Shown: one piece after another, positions 23,691 through 30,772 of the stretch
Layout of the letters: each line of letters opens with the position of its first letter
How positions within the stretch are numbered: the stretch's first letter is position 1
Origin: an uncultured Collinsella sp.
Lineage (GTDB): Bacteria > Actinomycetota > Coriobacteriia > Coriobacteriales > Coriobacteriaceae
Assembly: GCA_900544115.1 (NCBI GenBank)
Contig: UQTW01000022.1
Coordinates: 1-40,843 of the forward strand
Direction of reading: 5' to 3'
DNA length: 40,843 nt
Made by a program: the position numbers and the translations under genes
Notes under the pieces: generated by a model
Told to the model about the DNA's origin: nothing
Seen by the model: only the letters and a program-made list of their open reading frames with translations
Database searches by the model: none

Positions 23691-23876
23691 ATCGAAGGTG
23701 AATGCTTTTCCGCGAAGTGAACGACCTATTTTGGACCCCCGAAGCATCCGCACTTTTTGGCGCCAAAACCGCAGGAAATACCTGACAAAACCGCAGGAAA
23801 GAGCGACGTAAAAGTGTCGATGCTTCAGGGGCTCGATTTCACTCGTTCACTTCGCGGAAAAGCATTCACCTTCGAT
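23691..23876. repeat. Long palindromic element, copy 2
   Basis: The terminal arms 23691-23724 and 23843-23876 are perfectly complementary over 34 bases. Inner arms continue the pairing (GAAGCATCCGCACTTTT at about 23741 with AAAAGTGTCGATGCTTC at about 23810). The apex carries two copies of AAAACCGCAGGAAA. Same length class and same inner arm sequence as copy 1 at 20611. Confidence 0.85.
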
Positions 23877-23907
23877 TTACGGCAGCCCGTCAGTCACCCT
23901 CTCGGCA

Positions 23908-23946
23908 TTAAAAATGGGGCAAAGCCACGCGCCTTACCCCATTTTT
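23908..23946 (-). terminator. Hairpin after the VOC gene
   Basis: AAAAATGGGGCAAAG and the complementary TTACCCCATTTTT form an AT-flanked stem of about 11 bp with a U-rich end on the minus strand, just after the VOC stop codon. Confidence 0.6.
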
Positions 23947-23969
23947 CGTTAGCCATAGCAGCTCGTGCG

Positions 23970-24344
23970 CTACTCGCGGCACAGGTGCACGGCGAAGCCG
24001 GCGAACTCGCGCTTAAAGTACACGAGCTTGGTGCTACCGTCGGGCAGCAGCACGCACGACTCCTCGTTGACCTCGAGCCCGCGCTCGGCAAACCACTTCT
24101 CCGCCGCATCGATGTCGTTGACGGCAAAGCCGATGTGGCCCTTGGCGCCACGACCGTTCTGCTTCATAACCTCGACCAGCGAATCGTTAAAGTACGAAAC
24201 GGGGGTCTCGATGACGGGCAGGCCCATCATCGTCGAGAACAACTCCGCGATCTCCAGGGCGTCTGCCGGGTCGGTGGCGTTGATGCCCACATGGGCAACG
24301 CGCATGCCAAAGAGTTCAACCGGATTGGCGTTCTGCTCATTCAT
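23970..24344 (-). CDS. VOC/glyoxalase-superfamily protein
   Basis: 124-residue single-module pair of beta-alpha-beta-beta-beta units. The N-terminal part has RVAHVGINATDPADALEIAELFSTMMGLPV and the C-terminal part GHIGFAVNDIDAAEKWFAERGLEVNE, ending YFKREFAGFAVHLCRE. Candidate metal ligands are His at about 18 and His near 69 with a C-terminal Glu. Members include lactoylglutathione lyase and epimerases; the substrate cannot be told. It follows the PTS IIB gene by 11 bases, so the pair is probably an operon, which hints at a role in sugar metabolism. The Shine-Dalgarno (AGGCG) is weak. Confidence 0.8.
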   Translation of the reverse strand: MNEQNANPVELFGMRVAHVGINATDPADALEIAELFSTMMGLPVIETPVSYFNDSLVEVMKQNGRGAKGHIGFAVNDIDAAEKWFAERGLEVNEESCVLLPDGSTKLVYFKREFAGFAVHLCRE

Positions 24345-24355
24345 ACAGGCAGCGC

Positions 24356-24643
24356 CTACTGAGCCATAACGTCGAGAACGGCCTTCTCAGCAGCGACGCG
24401 GTTCATGCCGGTCATGAAGGGCACGCCGCTCACGTACGGGCAGGTGAGGCCCTCAGGGGCAACGGTGGTGGCGATCAGCAGGTCGGCGCCCTCGTCGCAA
24501 GCGTCCTTGGCCTCGGAGATGGCGCACTGCACGATCTCATACTTGCCGGCATAACCGTTGGCGTCGAGCATGGTGGCGACTTTCTGGGCAACGAGCGTGG
24601 AAGTAGCAGCGCCAGCACCGCAAGCCAAAACGATTTTCTTCAT
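24356..24643 (-). CDS. PTS IIB component, galactitol-type (GatB-like)
   Basis: 95-residue cytoplasmic phosphocarrier. The N-terminal loop IVLACGAGAATSTLVAQKV contains the phosphorylatable Cys at position 8, the defining feature of lactose/galactitol-type IIB proteins. The rest follows the family fold (VQCAISEAKDACDEGADLLIATT). GGGAG lies 8 bases upstream of the ATG. It has no adjacent IIA or IIC gene; the downstream gene is the VOC protein. It therefore either works with distant PTS subunits or has a regulatory role. Assignment to galactitol is by similarity of the P-loop only. Confidence 0.85.
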   Translation of the reverse strand: MKKIVLACGAGAATSTLVAQKVATMLDANGYAGKYEIVQCAISEAKDACDEGADLLIATTVAPEGLTCPYVSGVPFMTGMNRVAAEKAVLDVMAQ

Positions 24644-24745
24644 AGGTAATGTCTCCCTTCATGGTTTACTTTAGGTAAGTGTACCGCAGCGAGCGATGGC
24701 ACTCGGCCTCGATGAGCTTTTATGCCAGTTTGCTTGCGCGCTGCG

Positions 24746-24751
24746 TATAAT
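24746..24751 (+). promoter_or_regulatory. -10 box of the membrane TPR-like gene
   Basis: A perfect TATAAT lies 55 bases before the start codon. The -35 region is not clear. The predicted leader contains a small hairpin, CGCTC-GCTTTAT-GAGCG, at 24776-24792. Confidence 0.55.
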
Positions 24752-24806
24752 ACATCCAGTACGTGTTGTCATACCGCTCGCTTTATGAGCGACTAAGGAC
24801 CCTAAT

Positions 24807-25430
24807 ATGCCCGATTCCCGCACACTCTGGACCGCCGTCGTTATCATCTGTATCGCCGTGTCGGTGTTCTTTAGCATCAAAAAACGCACCACGTTTAAGC
24901 GCCTGCAGCAGCTTATGGCTGCCAAGCAGTGGGACGAGTTCGATCGTTTGCTCGACGGCAAACTCACCAGCATGCTGTACCCGCGCTACAACCGCGACTA
25001 CCTGCGCCTGAACTCCTATCTGCTACGCGAGGACCATGAGCGCGCTGACGAGATGTTCGATCTGCTGCTGGGGCTCAACCTGCCCAAGATGCAGCGCGTC
25101 GACCTGGTGATCAAGGCCTTTAACTACTACGTTGGCCAGGAGGACCGCAAAAAGTCTAAGGAGCTGCTGCACGAGATCAAGGGCTTTGAGGGCGGTCAGG
25201 CCGAGGCGGTCGCACACGAATGCCAGCTAATGTACGACACGATGATCCTCAAGCGCCACAACGACATTCCCGAGCTGGAGCGCATGCTCAAGGAAGCCGG
25301 TGACGACAAGGTCAAGCGCTGCCGCTTGGAGTACCTGCTGGCCCTGCAGTACCAGAACAAGGGCGACGAAGCCAAGTTTGCCGAGTACTTGGAAAAGTCA
25401 GGCCAGCACTCGATGGCCGTCAACGCGTAA
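24807..25430 (+). CDS. Membrane-anchored TPR-like protein
   Basis: 207-residue protein with one N-terminal membrane segment (LWTAVVIICIAVSVFFSI, about 7-24) and a long helical cytoplasmic domain. Helix pairs repeat in a TPR-like manner: QQLMAAKQWDEFDRLLD, NSYLLREDHERADEMFDLLL, KAFNYYVGQEDRKKSKELL and ALQYQNKGDEAKFAEYLEKS. Such proteins usually act as scaffolds. AAGGA lies 9 bases before the ATG. It is monocistronic and ends 31 bp before the tRNA gene, so read-through into the tRNA is possible. No specific family was recognised. Confidence 0.75.
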   Translation: MPDSRTLWTAVVIICIAVSVFFSIKKRTTFKRLQQLMAAKQWDEFDRLLDGKLTSMLYPRYNRDYLRLNSYLLREDHERADEMFDLLLGLNLPKMQRVDLVIKAFNYYVGQEDRKKSKELLHEIKGFEGGQAEAVAHECQLMYDTMILKRHNDIPELERMLKEAGDDKVKRCRLEYLLALQYQNKGDEAKFAEYLEKSGQHSMAVNA

Positions 25431-25461
25431 CGGACGGCTTGTGCTAGACTTCTAGTCTCAC

Positions 25462-25546
25462 GGGGGCGTGGCGGAATTGGCATACGCAGGAGACTTAAAA
25501 TCTCTCGCCGCAAGGATTGTGGGTTCGAGTCCCACCGCCCCTACCA
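25462..25546 (+). tRNA. tRNA-Leu (anticodon UAA)
   Basis: 85-nt class II tRNA with encoded CCA. The acceptor stem is GGGGGCG with CGCCCCT, the D-arm region is GGCGGAATTGGCATACGC, the anticodon loop CTTAAAA on stem GGAGA/TCTCT gives anticodon TAA, a long variable arm (CGCCGCAAGGATTG) follows, and the T-arm is GTGGGTTCGAGTCCCAC. It reads the rare UUA codon. An intrinsic terminator follows immediately. Its 3' end is duplicated 196 bp downstream. Confidence 0.95.
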
Positions 25547-25791
25547 TATGAAGCGTTCGAGCCCGTGTCCCGTTGGGATGCGGGCCCGTTTTTTTCGGAC
25601 GCCGGTGGGGCTCGAACCCGCGAGGGGGCGAGCGTCAAGCGGACGCGCAGCGTCCGCAGCGAGCCGGCAAGGGCGCCGGCAGGCGGCCGAAGCCGGTGCG
25701 GATTTGCGCAGCAAATACGCGGAAGTCCCACCGCCCCTACCATGTAGTGCTTACGAGCCCGTGTCCCCCAGGGATGCGGGCTCGTTTCTTT
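25528..25791 (+). repeat. Duplicated tRNA-Leu 3' end plus terminator (direct repeat, 196-bp offset)
   Basis: AGTCCCACCGCCCCTACCAT occurs at 25528-25547 inside the tRNA and again at 25724-25743. The alignment continues through CGAGCCCGTGTCCC and the terminator hairpin, so the unit is about 68 bp. The spacer (25596-25723) is very GC-rich and contains GCGGACG-CGCAG-CGTCCGC at 25639-25657. This layout is that of attL/attR left by tRNA-targeted integration followed by deletion, or of a tandem duplication that lost its tRNA body. Confidence 0.7.
25558..25595 (+). terminator. Terminator of tRNA-Leu
   Basis: GCCCGTGTCCC-GTT-GGGATGCGGGC followed by a run of seven T. The same hairpin is repeated at 25754-25792. 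Confidence 0.85.
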
Positions 25792-25792
25792 T
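25754..25792 (+). terminator. Second copy of the tRNA terminator
   Basis: CGAGCCCGTGTCCC-CCA-GGGATGCGGGCTCG followed by TTTCTTTT. Loop bases differ from the first copy while the stem is conserved. Confidence 0.7.
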
Positions 25793-25846
25793 AGGTGCCG
25801 TCAACTGCAGAGCAGCTCATTTGGGACAGAGCTTTTTTGACTACTT

Positions 25847-26848
25847 TTAAAGAGCACTCAGGCTCGGGGTCCAGGCGATGGTGGGAGTCGCGCCGTCGAG
25901 AACCTCGTTGATGGTGGCGGCCATGCCGGCGAGCAAGCTGTTCTCGCTTACGGTGAGCGTGTCGTAGCCACCGGCGCGCATAAGCTCGCGGATCACCACG
26001 GCGCCGGCCAGAATCACGCCCGCGCGCTTGGGCTGCACGCCCGGCAACGCGGCAATGTCCGTAACGTCCAGCGCGGACATGCGCTCGATAGCGGCCGAGA
26101 CCTGCTCCATCGAAAGCTCGCGCAGGTGCACAAAGCTCGAATCGTACGGCTCCAGTTCGTGAACGAGCGCCACGAGCGTGGTGACGGTACCGCCCACCGC
26201 AACGAGGCGTTCGGCGCGCTCAAAGTCGACAGGCAGGCCCTCAAAATAGGCGGCGAACTGCTCGCCTGCCCACGCGGCAACGGCAGCAAGCTCGCCATCC
26301 GCGGGCGGCAACGCGGAGAAAAAGCGCTCCGTCACGCGACGGCAACCGATGTCCAGCGAGCGCGTTCCCTCCAGCGCAAAGACGCCGCGCTCCGGAGCGT
26401 ATACGCCCGTCGCGAGTTCCGTGGACCCGCCGCCCGAATCCGCGACGATGATGCGCTCGCCGGCAAAGTCGTGCGCCACGCCAAAAAACGTCAGGCGCGC
26501 CTCGACCTCGCCCGGAATCACCTGTGGTTCGAGCCCCAACTCGCGCAGGCCGTCCAGCAGCAGCGCGGCATTGGACGCATCGCGCGCGGCGCTCGTGCAC
26601 GTGGTGCAGACGCACGCGGCCCCAAAGGCACGGGCCTCGTCCACAAACATGCGGCACGCAGCGAGCACACGCTCAACGGCCGCCTCGCAAAAGCGGCCCG
26701 TCGCGTCCACGCCCTCGCCCAGGTCGGTAATCTCGGTATGCTTGGACGATTCCACGATCGCCCCGGCCTCGACCTGCGCCAGCACCAGTCGCGACGACAC
26801 CGTTCCCAGGTCGATCGCGGCTACCTTATAGCGTTTGCAATTTGTCAT
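25847..26848 (-). CDS. Ppx/GppA exopolyphosphatase family protein
   Basis: 333-residue soluble phosphatase of the ASKHA fold. It hydrolyses polyphosphate and/or pppGpp in related organisms, linking it to stringent control. The phosphate-1 motif is VAAIDLGTVSSRLVL at the N-terminus, then TCTSAARDASN, the GEVEARLTFFG block and the phosphate-2 motif IVADSGGGSTELATG (about 130-144), then GGTVTTL near 215. It is the short form lacking the C-terminal HD-like domain of E. coli Ppx. It follows the DivIC-like gene by 20 bases on the same strand, and the two are likely co-transcribed. Choice between Ppx and GppA cannot be made by sequence alone. Confidence 0.9.
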   Translation of the reverse strand: MTNCKRYKVAAIDLGTVSSRLVLAQVEAGAIVESSKHTEITDLGEGVDATGRFCEAAVERVLAACRMFVDEARAFGAACVCTTCTSAARDASNAALLLDGLRELGLEPQVIPGEVEARLTFFGVAHDFAGERIIVADSGGGSTELATGVYAPERGVFALEGTRSLDIGCRRVTERFFSALPPADGELAAVAAWAGEQFAAYFEGLPVDFERAERLVAVGGTVTTLVALVHELEPYDSSFVHLRELSMEQVSAAIERMSALDVTDIAALPGVQPKRAGVILAGAVVIRELMRAGGYDTLTVSENSLLAGMAATINEVLDGATPTIAWTPSLSAL

Positions 26849-26868
26849 TGCGGGCTCCCCTCCGGGCG

Positions 26869-27630
26869 CTATTTGCCGTTGGACACGACCGTCTGACCCT
26901 CGACGCCGTTAAACCCAAACAGCATGTCGAGCGCCTGGATGTACCACGGCGCGTCCTTGCCGACTTCTTCGATTTCCTTGGCCACTTCGCTGGCCTTCTT
27001 GGCGTTTGAGGACTTTTTGCTCGACGACGAGTCCGAATCGTCGTCCAAGCCCAGCACGTCAATCTTCTTCTCGCCGGGCATCACCAGGCCCAGGTCCTCG
27101 GACGCCGCGTCCTTGATACCCTCCTCCGAGAGCAGCTTGTCGACGCTTTTTTGCAGCTCATCATTGTATTGCTGGCGAATCTCGACCTGCTTGGCCAAGA
27201 TATCGCTCGAACGCTTTGCCACGTACAGGTCGCGCACGGGGAAATACAGGCTCACGAGCACCAGCGCCACCACGACACCGATAAACAGCGGACGCAGAGA
27301 GCCATGCGTAAAGTCATAGATCGCCTTGACCACCGCGTTGTCGTTGGCGTAGCGCATAAAGTCCGAGCCCGAAAAACGGTTCGAGGGCCTGCTCGATTTG
27401 TCGTGTGCCTGAGTCGAGGGACGCGACGTATGCGACGAACGTGCCGGGCGCACCGGTCCATCTGTCGAAGTATTCACTTGAGCATTGGGGCGCGAGGTAC
27501 TTGTCGGGCGCTGCACGGGGCGGTCGACGCCGGCGTAGGCGGGCCCACCGAACTGCACCGTGCGTGCACGGCGAGGCGACGGCTCGCGTGAACCGGCGGA
27601 ATAGTACCTGTTGTCGTAAATCTGATCCAT
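26869..27630 (-). CDS. Septum formation initiator, FtsB/DivIC-like
   Basis: 253-residue single-pass membrane protein expected in the FtsQ-FtsL-FtsB/DivIC division complex. A long unstructured basic/Ser/Pro N-terminus (1-115) precedes the membrane segment (LFIGVVVALVLVSLYFPV), then a coiled coil (SSDILAKQVEIRQQYNDELQKSVDKLLSE) and the DivIC-type box EEGIKDAASEDLGLVMPGEK. The C-terminus has an Asp/Ser/Lys-rich stretch. The ATG at 27630 is preceded by AAGG; a longer frame exists upstream but begins in the eno terminator region. It is followed by ppx/gppA, an association common in Actinobacteria. Confidence 0.88.
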   Translation of the reverse strand: MDQIYDNRYYSAGSREPSPRRARTVQFGGPAYAGVDRPVQRPTSTSRPNAQVNTSTDGPVRPARSSHTSRPSTQAHDKSSRPSNRFSGSDFMRYANDNAVVKAIYDFTHGSLRPLFIGVVVALVLVSLYFPVRDLYVAKRSSDILAKQVEIRQQYNDELQKSVDKLLSEEGIKDAASEDLGLVMPGEKKIDVLGLDDDSDSSSSKKSSNAKKASEVAKEIEEVGKDAPWYIQALDMLFGFNGVEGQTVVSNGK

Positions 27631-27721
27631 GTGCGCCTTGTGCGGTTGAGGTTTGTTTGCGCTAAGTCCTTTAGTTATAGCACGAGCGCCCGCACCGCCT
27701 TCGCCAGCCTTTGCTCGACAT

Positions 27722-27753
27722 AAAAAAGGCGCTGAGCCATATGGCCCAGCGCC
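27722..27753 (-). terminator. Intrinsic terminator of eno
   Basis: GGCGCTGGGCCAT-ATGGCTCAGCGCC followed by TTTTTT on the minus strand; a 13-bp stem with a nearly palindromic apex, 73 bp after the eno stop codon. Confidence 0.85.
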
Positions 27754-27825
27754 CACAGCGCTTTGCGGCGTCCAGCCAAGGCGGGGCGGAACCGAGTCAG
27801 CCTCCTCCTCGCCAAATTCGCCCGT

Positions 27826-29115
27826 TTAGCGAATGTTGTAGAACGCGGCCTTGCCGGCGTAGCGCGCGCTGCCCTCGAGCTCGTCCTCGATGCGAATGAG
27901 CTGGTTGTACTTGGCGATACGGTCGCTGCGGCACGGGGCGCCCGACTTGATCTGGCCGGCATTGACGCCCACGACCAGGTCGGCGATCGTGGAATCCTCG
28001 GTCTCGCCGGAGCGGTGACTCACGATGCAGGCGTAACCGGCCTCCTTGGCGGTCTCGATGGCCTCGAGCGACTCGGTGAGCGTGCCGATCTGATTGACCT
28101 TGACCAGGATCGCGTTGGCGGCACCCAGCTCGATGCCCTTCTTGAGGCGCTCGGTGTTGGTGACGAACAGGTCGTCGCCCACCAGCTGCACCTTGTTGCC
28201 AATGCGGCGGGTAAGCTCAACCCAACCGTCCCAGTCCTCCTCGGCCATGCCGTCCTCGATGGAGATGATGGGATAGGTGTCGACGAGCTTCTCCCAGTAA
28301 TCAACCATCTGGGCACTCGTGTACTCCACGCCCTCGCCCTTGAGCTCGTACATGCCGGTCTCGGCGTTGTAGAACTCGGTCGAGGCCGGATCCATGGCGT
28401 ACATGAAGTCGACGCCGGGCTTAAAGCCAGCCTTCTCGACGGCCTTGGTAATGTACTCGAACGGCTCGGCATTGGTCTTGAGGTTGGGCGCAAAGCCGCC
28501 CTCGTCGCCCACGCCGCCGCCCAGGCCCGCCTCGTGCAGCACGCCCTTGAGGGTGTGGTAGACCTCGGCGCACCAACGCAGGCCCTCGGCAAAGCTCGGG
28601 GCGCCCACCGGCATGATCATGAACTCCTGGAAGTCAACGTTATTGTCGGCATGGACGCCACCGTTGAGGATATTCATCATAGGCGTGGGCAGCAGGTGGG
28701 CGTTGACGCCACCCAGATACTGGTACAGCGACAGACCCGCCGACTCGGCAGCGGCGCGGGCAACGGCCAGCGACACGCCCAGAATGGCGTTGGCACCGAG
28801 CTTGGTCTTGTTGGGGGTACCGTCCGCGGCGACCAGCGCGGCATCGACGGCGCGCTGGTCGAAAGCATCGAGGCCCACGACGGCGTTAGCGCACTCGTTG
28901 TTGACGTGCTCGACGGCCTGCGAAACGCCCTTGCCCAGGTAGCGGCCCTTGTCGCCATCGCGCAGCTCGCAGGCCTCAAAGGCGCCGGTCGAAGCACCCG
29001 AAGGCACCATTGCACGGCCAAAGCTACCGTCCTCGAGCACGACCTCGACCTCGACGGTGGGATTGCCGCGGCTGTCGAGCACCTCGCGACCGTAGACGTC
29101 CAAAATATCGCTCAT
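27826..29115 (-). CDS. eno: Enolase
   Basis: Converts 2-phosphoglycerate to phosphoenolpyruvate in glycolysis. The protein is 429 residues, the standard length. Signatures include VYGREVLDSRGNPTVEVEV, SGASTGAFEACELRDGD, NGGVHADNNVDFQEFMI, GGGVGDEGGFAPN, SIEDGMAEEDWDGW, LVGDDLFVTN, VKVNQIGTLTE and the catalytic loop SHRSGETEDSTIADL with SGAPCRSDRIAKYNQLIRIE. All Mg-binding and catalytic residues appear intact. Two direct TAAGTTAGCC sequences lie upstream near the promoter. It is monocistronic with its own terminator. Confidence 0.98.
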   Translation of the reverse strand: MSDILDVYGREVLDSRGNPTVEVEVVLEDGSFGRAMVPSGASTGAFEACELRDGDKGRYLGKGVSQAVEHVNNECANAVVGLDAFDQRAVDAALVAADGTPNKTKLGANAILGVSLAVARAAAESAGLSLYQYLGGVNAHLLPTPMMNILNGGVHADNNVDFQEFMIMPVGAPSFAEGLRWCAEVYHTLKGVLHEAGLGGGVGDEGGFAPNLKTNAEPFEYITKAVEKAGFKPGVDFMYAMDPASTEFYNAETGMYELKGEGVEYTSAQMVDYWEKLVDTYPIISIEDGMAEEDWDGWVELTRRIGNKVQLVGDDLFVTNTERLKKGIELGAANAILVKVNQIGTLTESLEAIETAKEAGYACIVSHRSGETEDSTIADLVVGVNAGQIKSGAPCRSDRIAKYNQLIRIEDELEGSARYAGKAAFYNIR

Positions 29116-29191
29116 GTTGTCTCCCTCTCACTTGGAAACGGGTTGAATGCTTGGCGACACGGCTTGCACGCTACAGTGGCGCGCAGGTTCA

Positions 29192-29236
29192 TAAGTTAGC
29201 CTTATCGCACTTTTTGCATTATGCCCTAAGTTAGCC
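29192..29236. promoter_or_regulatory. Direct TAAGTTAGCC repeats in the eno promoter region
   Basis: TAAGTTAGCC occurs at 29192-29201 and 29227-29236, 35 bp apart. A minus-strand promoter candidate reads TTGTAT (about 29243), 18 bases, CATAAT. A related TTAGTTAGCC (reverse strand) lies before the CydDC-like gene. The half-site recalls GTTAGCC-type iron-regulator boxes, but the match to a full DtxR-type palindrome is weak. Confidence 0.35.
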
Positions 29237-29254
29237 AAGGGATACAATCTTTTT

Positions 29255-29297
29255 GAAAAATAATGGGGGCGATGAGAAAGTCCGTCCCGTCGCCCCC
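29255..29297 (-). terminator. Intrinsic terminator of mazG
   Basis: GGGGGCGA pairs with TCGCCCCC (29265-29272 and 29290-29297), followed on the minus strand by ATTATTTTT. It sits just after the mazG stop codon. Confidence 0.75.
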
Positions 29298-29303
29298 GCA
29301 GTC

Positions 29304-30164
29304 TTACTCCTCTGCCTTTGCGGCATCCCAGAGGTCATTGAGGCCGTGGGTCGAAAGCTCGGCCAGATCCACGTGGGCGTCGGCCGCCATCTGCTCCATC
29401 GCGGCCCAGCGACGGCGGAACTTTGCCGTGCTGGCACGCAGGGCGCTCTCGGCGTCGATTCCCTCCTTGCGCGCAACGTTGACCAGGGCAAAGAGCAGGT
29501 CGCCAAACTCCATCTCGCGCTCGGGCGAGCCGGGAGCCTCGGCCTCAAACTCGGTACGCTCCTCAGCGACCTCGTCCCACACATCCTGGACCGTCTCCCA
29601 CTCAAAGCCCACGGCCGCCGCCTTGCGCGACACCTTCTGAGCTTGCATCAGCGCCGGCAGGTGCGTGGGCACGCCGTCGAGCAGGCCTTCGGGCGCAGCC
29701 TCGTCCGCCGCCACAGCCTTGTCCTTGGCAGCCTTCTCGGCAAGCTTGACCTCGTCCCAAATCTTGAGCACCTCGTCGGAGCTGTCGGCATCCGCATCGC
29801 CAAAGACGTGCGGATGGCGACGGATGAGCTTGGCGTCGATATCGTGCGCCACGTCGGTCAGCGTAAACTCTCCGGCGTCCGCCGCGATCTGCGCATGCAG
29901 TACGACCTGCATGAGCACATCGCCCAGCTCCTCGCGCAGATGCGCCACGTCGTCCGCCTCAATGCAATCGAGCGCCTCGTAGGCTTCCTCGATCATGTTC
30001 TTGCCAATGCTCTGATGCGTCTGCTCGCGGTCCCACGGGCAGCCATCAGGCTGACGCAGGCGCCAGATGGTCTGCACCAGATGCTGCAGCTCGGCCGACG
30101 CGTCGACCAGCGTGGACAGGTCGCGCGAACCCTCGGCATTTTGCTGAGCCATATGCTCGGCCAT
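29304..30164 (-). CDS. mazG: Nucleoside triphosphate pyrophosphohydrolase MazG
   Basis: 286-residue two-domain MazG that hydrolyses (d)NTPs to monophosphates, a house-cleaning role. Domain 1 has IWRLRQPDGCPWDREQTHQSI, EEAYEAL and LREELGDVLMQVVLHAQIA with the EExxE...ExxD metal ligands. Domain 2 has VGFEWETVQDVWDEVAEERTEFE and EMEFGDLLFALVNVARKEGIDAESAL. The ATG at 30164 has GGAGGAG directly upstream and begins 2 bases after the YfcE-like gene, so coupled translation is likely. A longer frame overlaps that gene and was rejected. Confidence 0.95.
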   Translation of the reverse strand: MAEHMAQQNAEGSRDLSTLVDASAELQHLVQTIWRLRQPDGCPWDREQTHQSIGKNMIEEAYEALDCIEADDVAHLREELGDVLMQVVLHAQIAADAGEFTLTDVAHDIDAKLIRRHPHVFGDADADSSDEVLKIWDEVKLAEKAAKDKAVAADEAAPEGLLDGVPTHLPALMQAQKVSRKAAAVGFEWETVQDVWDEVAEERTEFEAEAPGSPEREMEFGDLLFALVNVARKEGIDAESALRASTAKFRRRWAAMEQMAADAHVDLAELSTHGLNDLWDAAKAEE

Positions 30165-30166
30165 GG

Positions 30167-30715
30167 TTACTCCTCCTCCAGGATCACGTGACGGAACGCG
30201 CCGCCCTCGTAGATGCCGTAGCTGTGCGCACCGTCCTTGGGAATGCTCACGCTGCCGGGGTTGAAGAGCCACAGGCCCGGGTGCGCGGCGCTTGCCTCGT
30301 TAACCTTGATGTGCGTGTGGCCGTAGACGAGCGCGGAGCCCTCGGGCAGCGCGGGCGCGTGGTCGACGCTGTTGTGCATGCCGGCGCCAAAGACGTGGCC
30401 GTGCGTCAGGAACAGCTCGCGACCGGTCTCGTCGAACAGCGTGGCGTAGTCCGCCATAACGGGAAAGTCGAGGACCATCTGGTCGACCTCGGCGTCGCAG
30501 TTGCCGCGCACCGCGATGATGCGGTCGGCCAGGGCGTTGAGCAGCGGAATCACACGCTTGGGGGCGTAGTCGCGCGGCAGGTCGTTGCGCGGGCCGTGGT
30601 AGAGCAGGTCACCCAGCAGCACGATGCGGTCGGGCTGCTCGGATTCGATGGCGGCGACCAAGCGCTCGGTCCAGTATGCCGAGCCGTGGATGTCGGAGGC
30701 GATGAGGTATTTCAT
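30167..30715 (-). CDS. yfcE: YfcE/MJ0936-family phosphodiesterase
   Basis: 182-residue metal-dependent phosphodiesterase. Metal-binding blocks appear in order: LIASDIHGS, LLGDLLYHGPRND, AVRGNCDAEVD, FLTHGHVFG and VYGHTHIKV, followed by FNPGSVSIPKDG. Enzymes of this family hydrolyse phosphodiesters in vitro; the physiological substrate is not established. AAAGGACT precedes the ATG. It lies upstream of mazG with a 2-base gap and downstream of the LarC-like gene, so the three genes may form one transcription unit. Confidence 0.92.
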   Translation of the reverse strand: MKYLIASDIHGSAYWTERLVAAIESEQPDRIVLLGDLLYHGPRNDLPRDYAPKRVIPLLNALADRIIAVRGNCDAEVDQMVLDFPVMADYATLFDETGRELFLTHGHVFGAGMHNSVDHAPALPEGSALVYGHTHIKVNEASAAHPGLWLFNPGSVSIPKDGAHSYGIYEGGAFRHVILEEE

Positions 30716-30772
30716 GGGGAGTCCTTTCGGAGTGGGGCTGATGTGGCCGGGCGCGAGATGTCGCCGGCCGCG

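Larger units (their letters stand above)
23676..23969. other. Gap between kinase and VOC genes, mostly palindrome copy 2
   Basis: Nearly the whole gap is occupied by the long palindrome at 23691-23876. The rest contains the GGGGCAAAGCC / ATTTTTCG stretch next to the VOC gene end, which may form the 3' hairpin of that gene (AAAAATGGGGCAAAG and CTTACCCCATTTTT). Confidence 0.6.

Noticed and set aside
25495..25743. Minus-strand frame containing GGTRTHNPCGERF
   Set aside because: This well-known peptide arises from translating a tRNA-Leu gene antisense; not a protein.
27763..29199. Long open frame on the plus strand opposite eno
   Set aside because: Antisense to a full-length enolase with intact catalytic residues; low-complexity translation without homology features.
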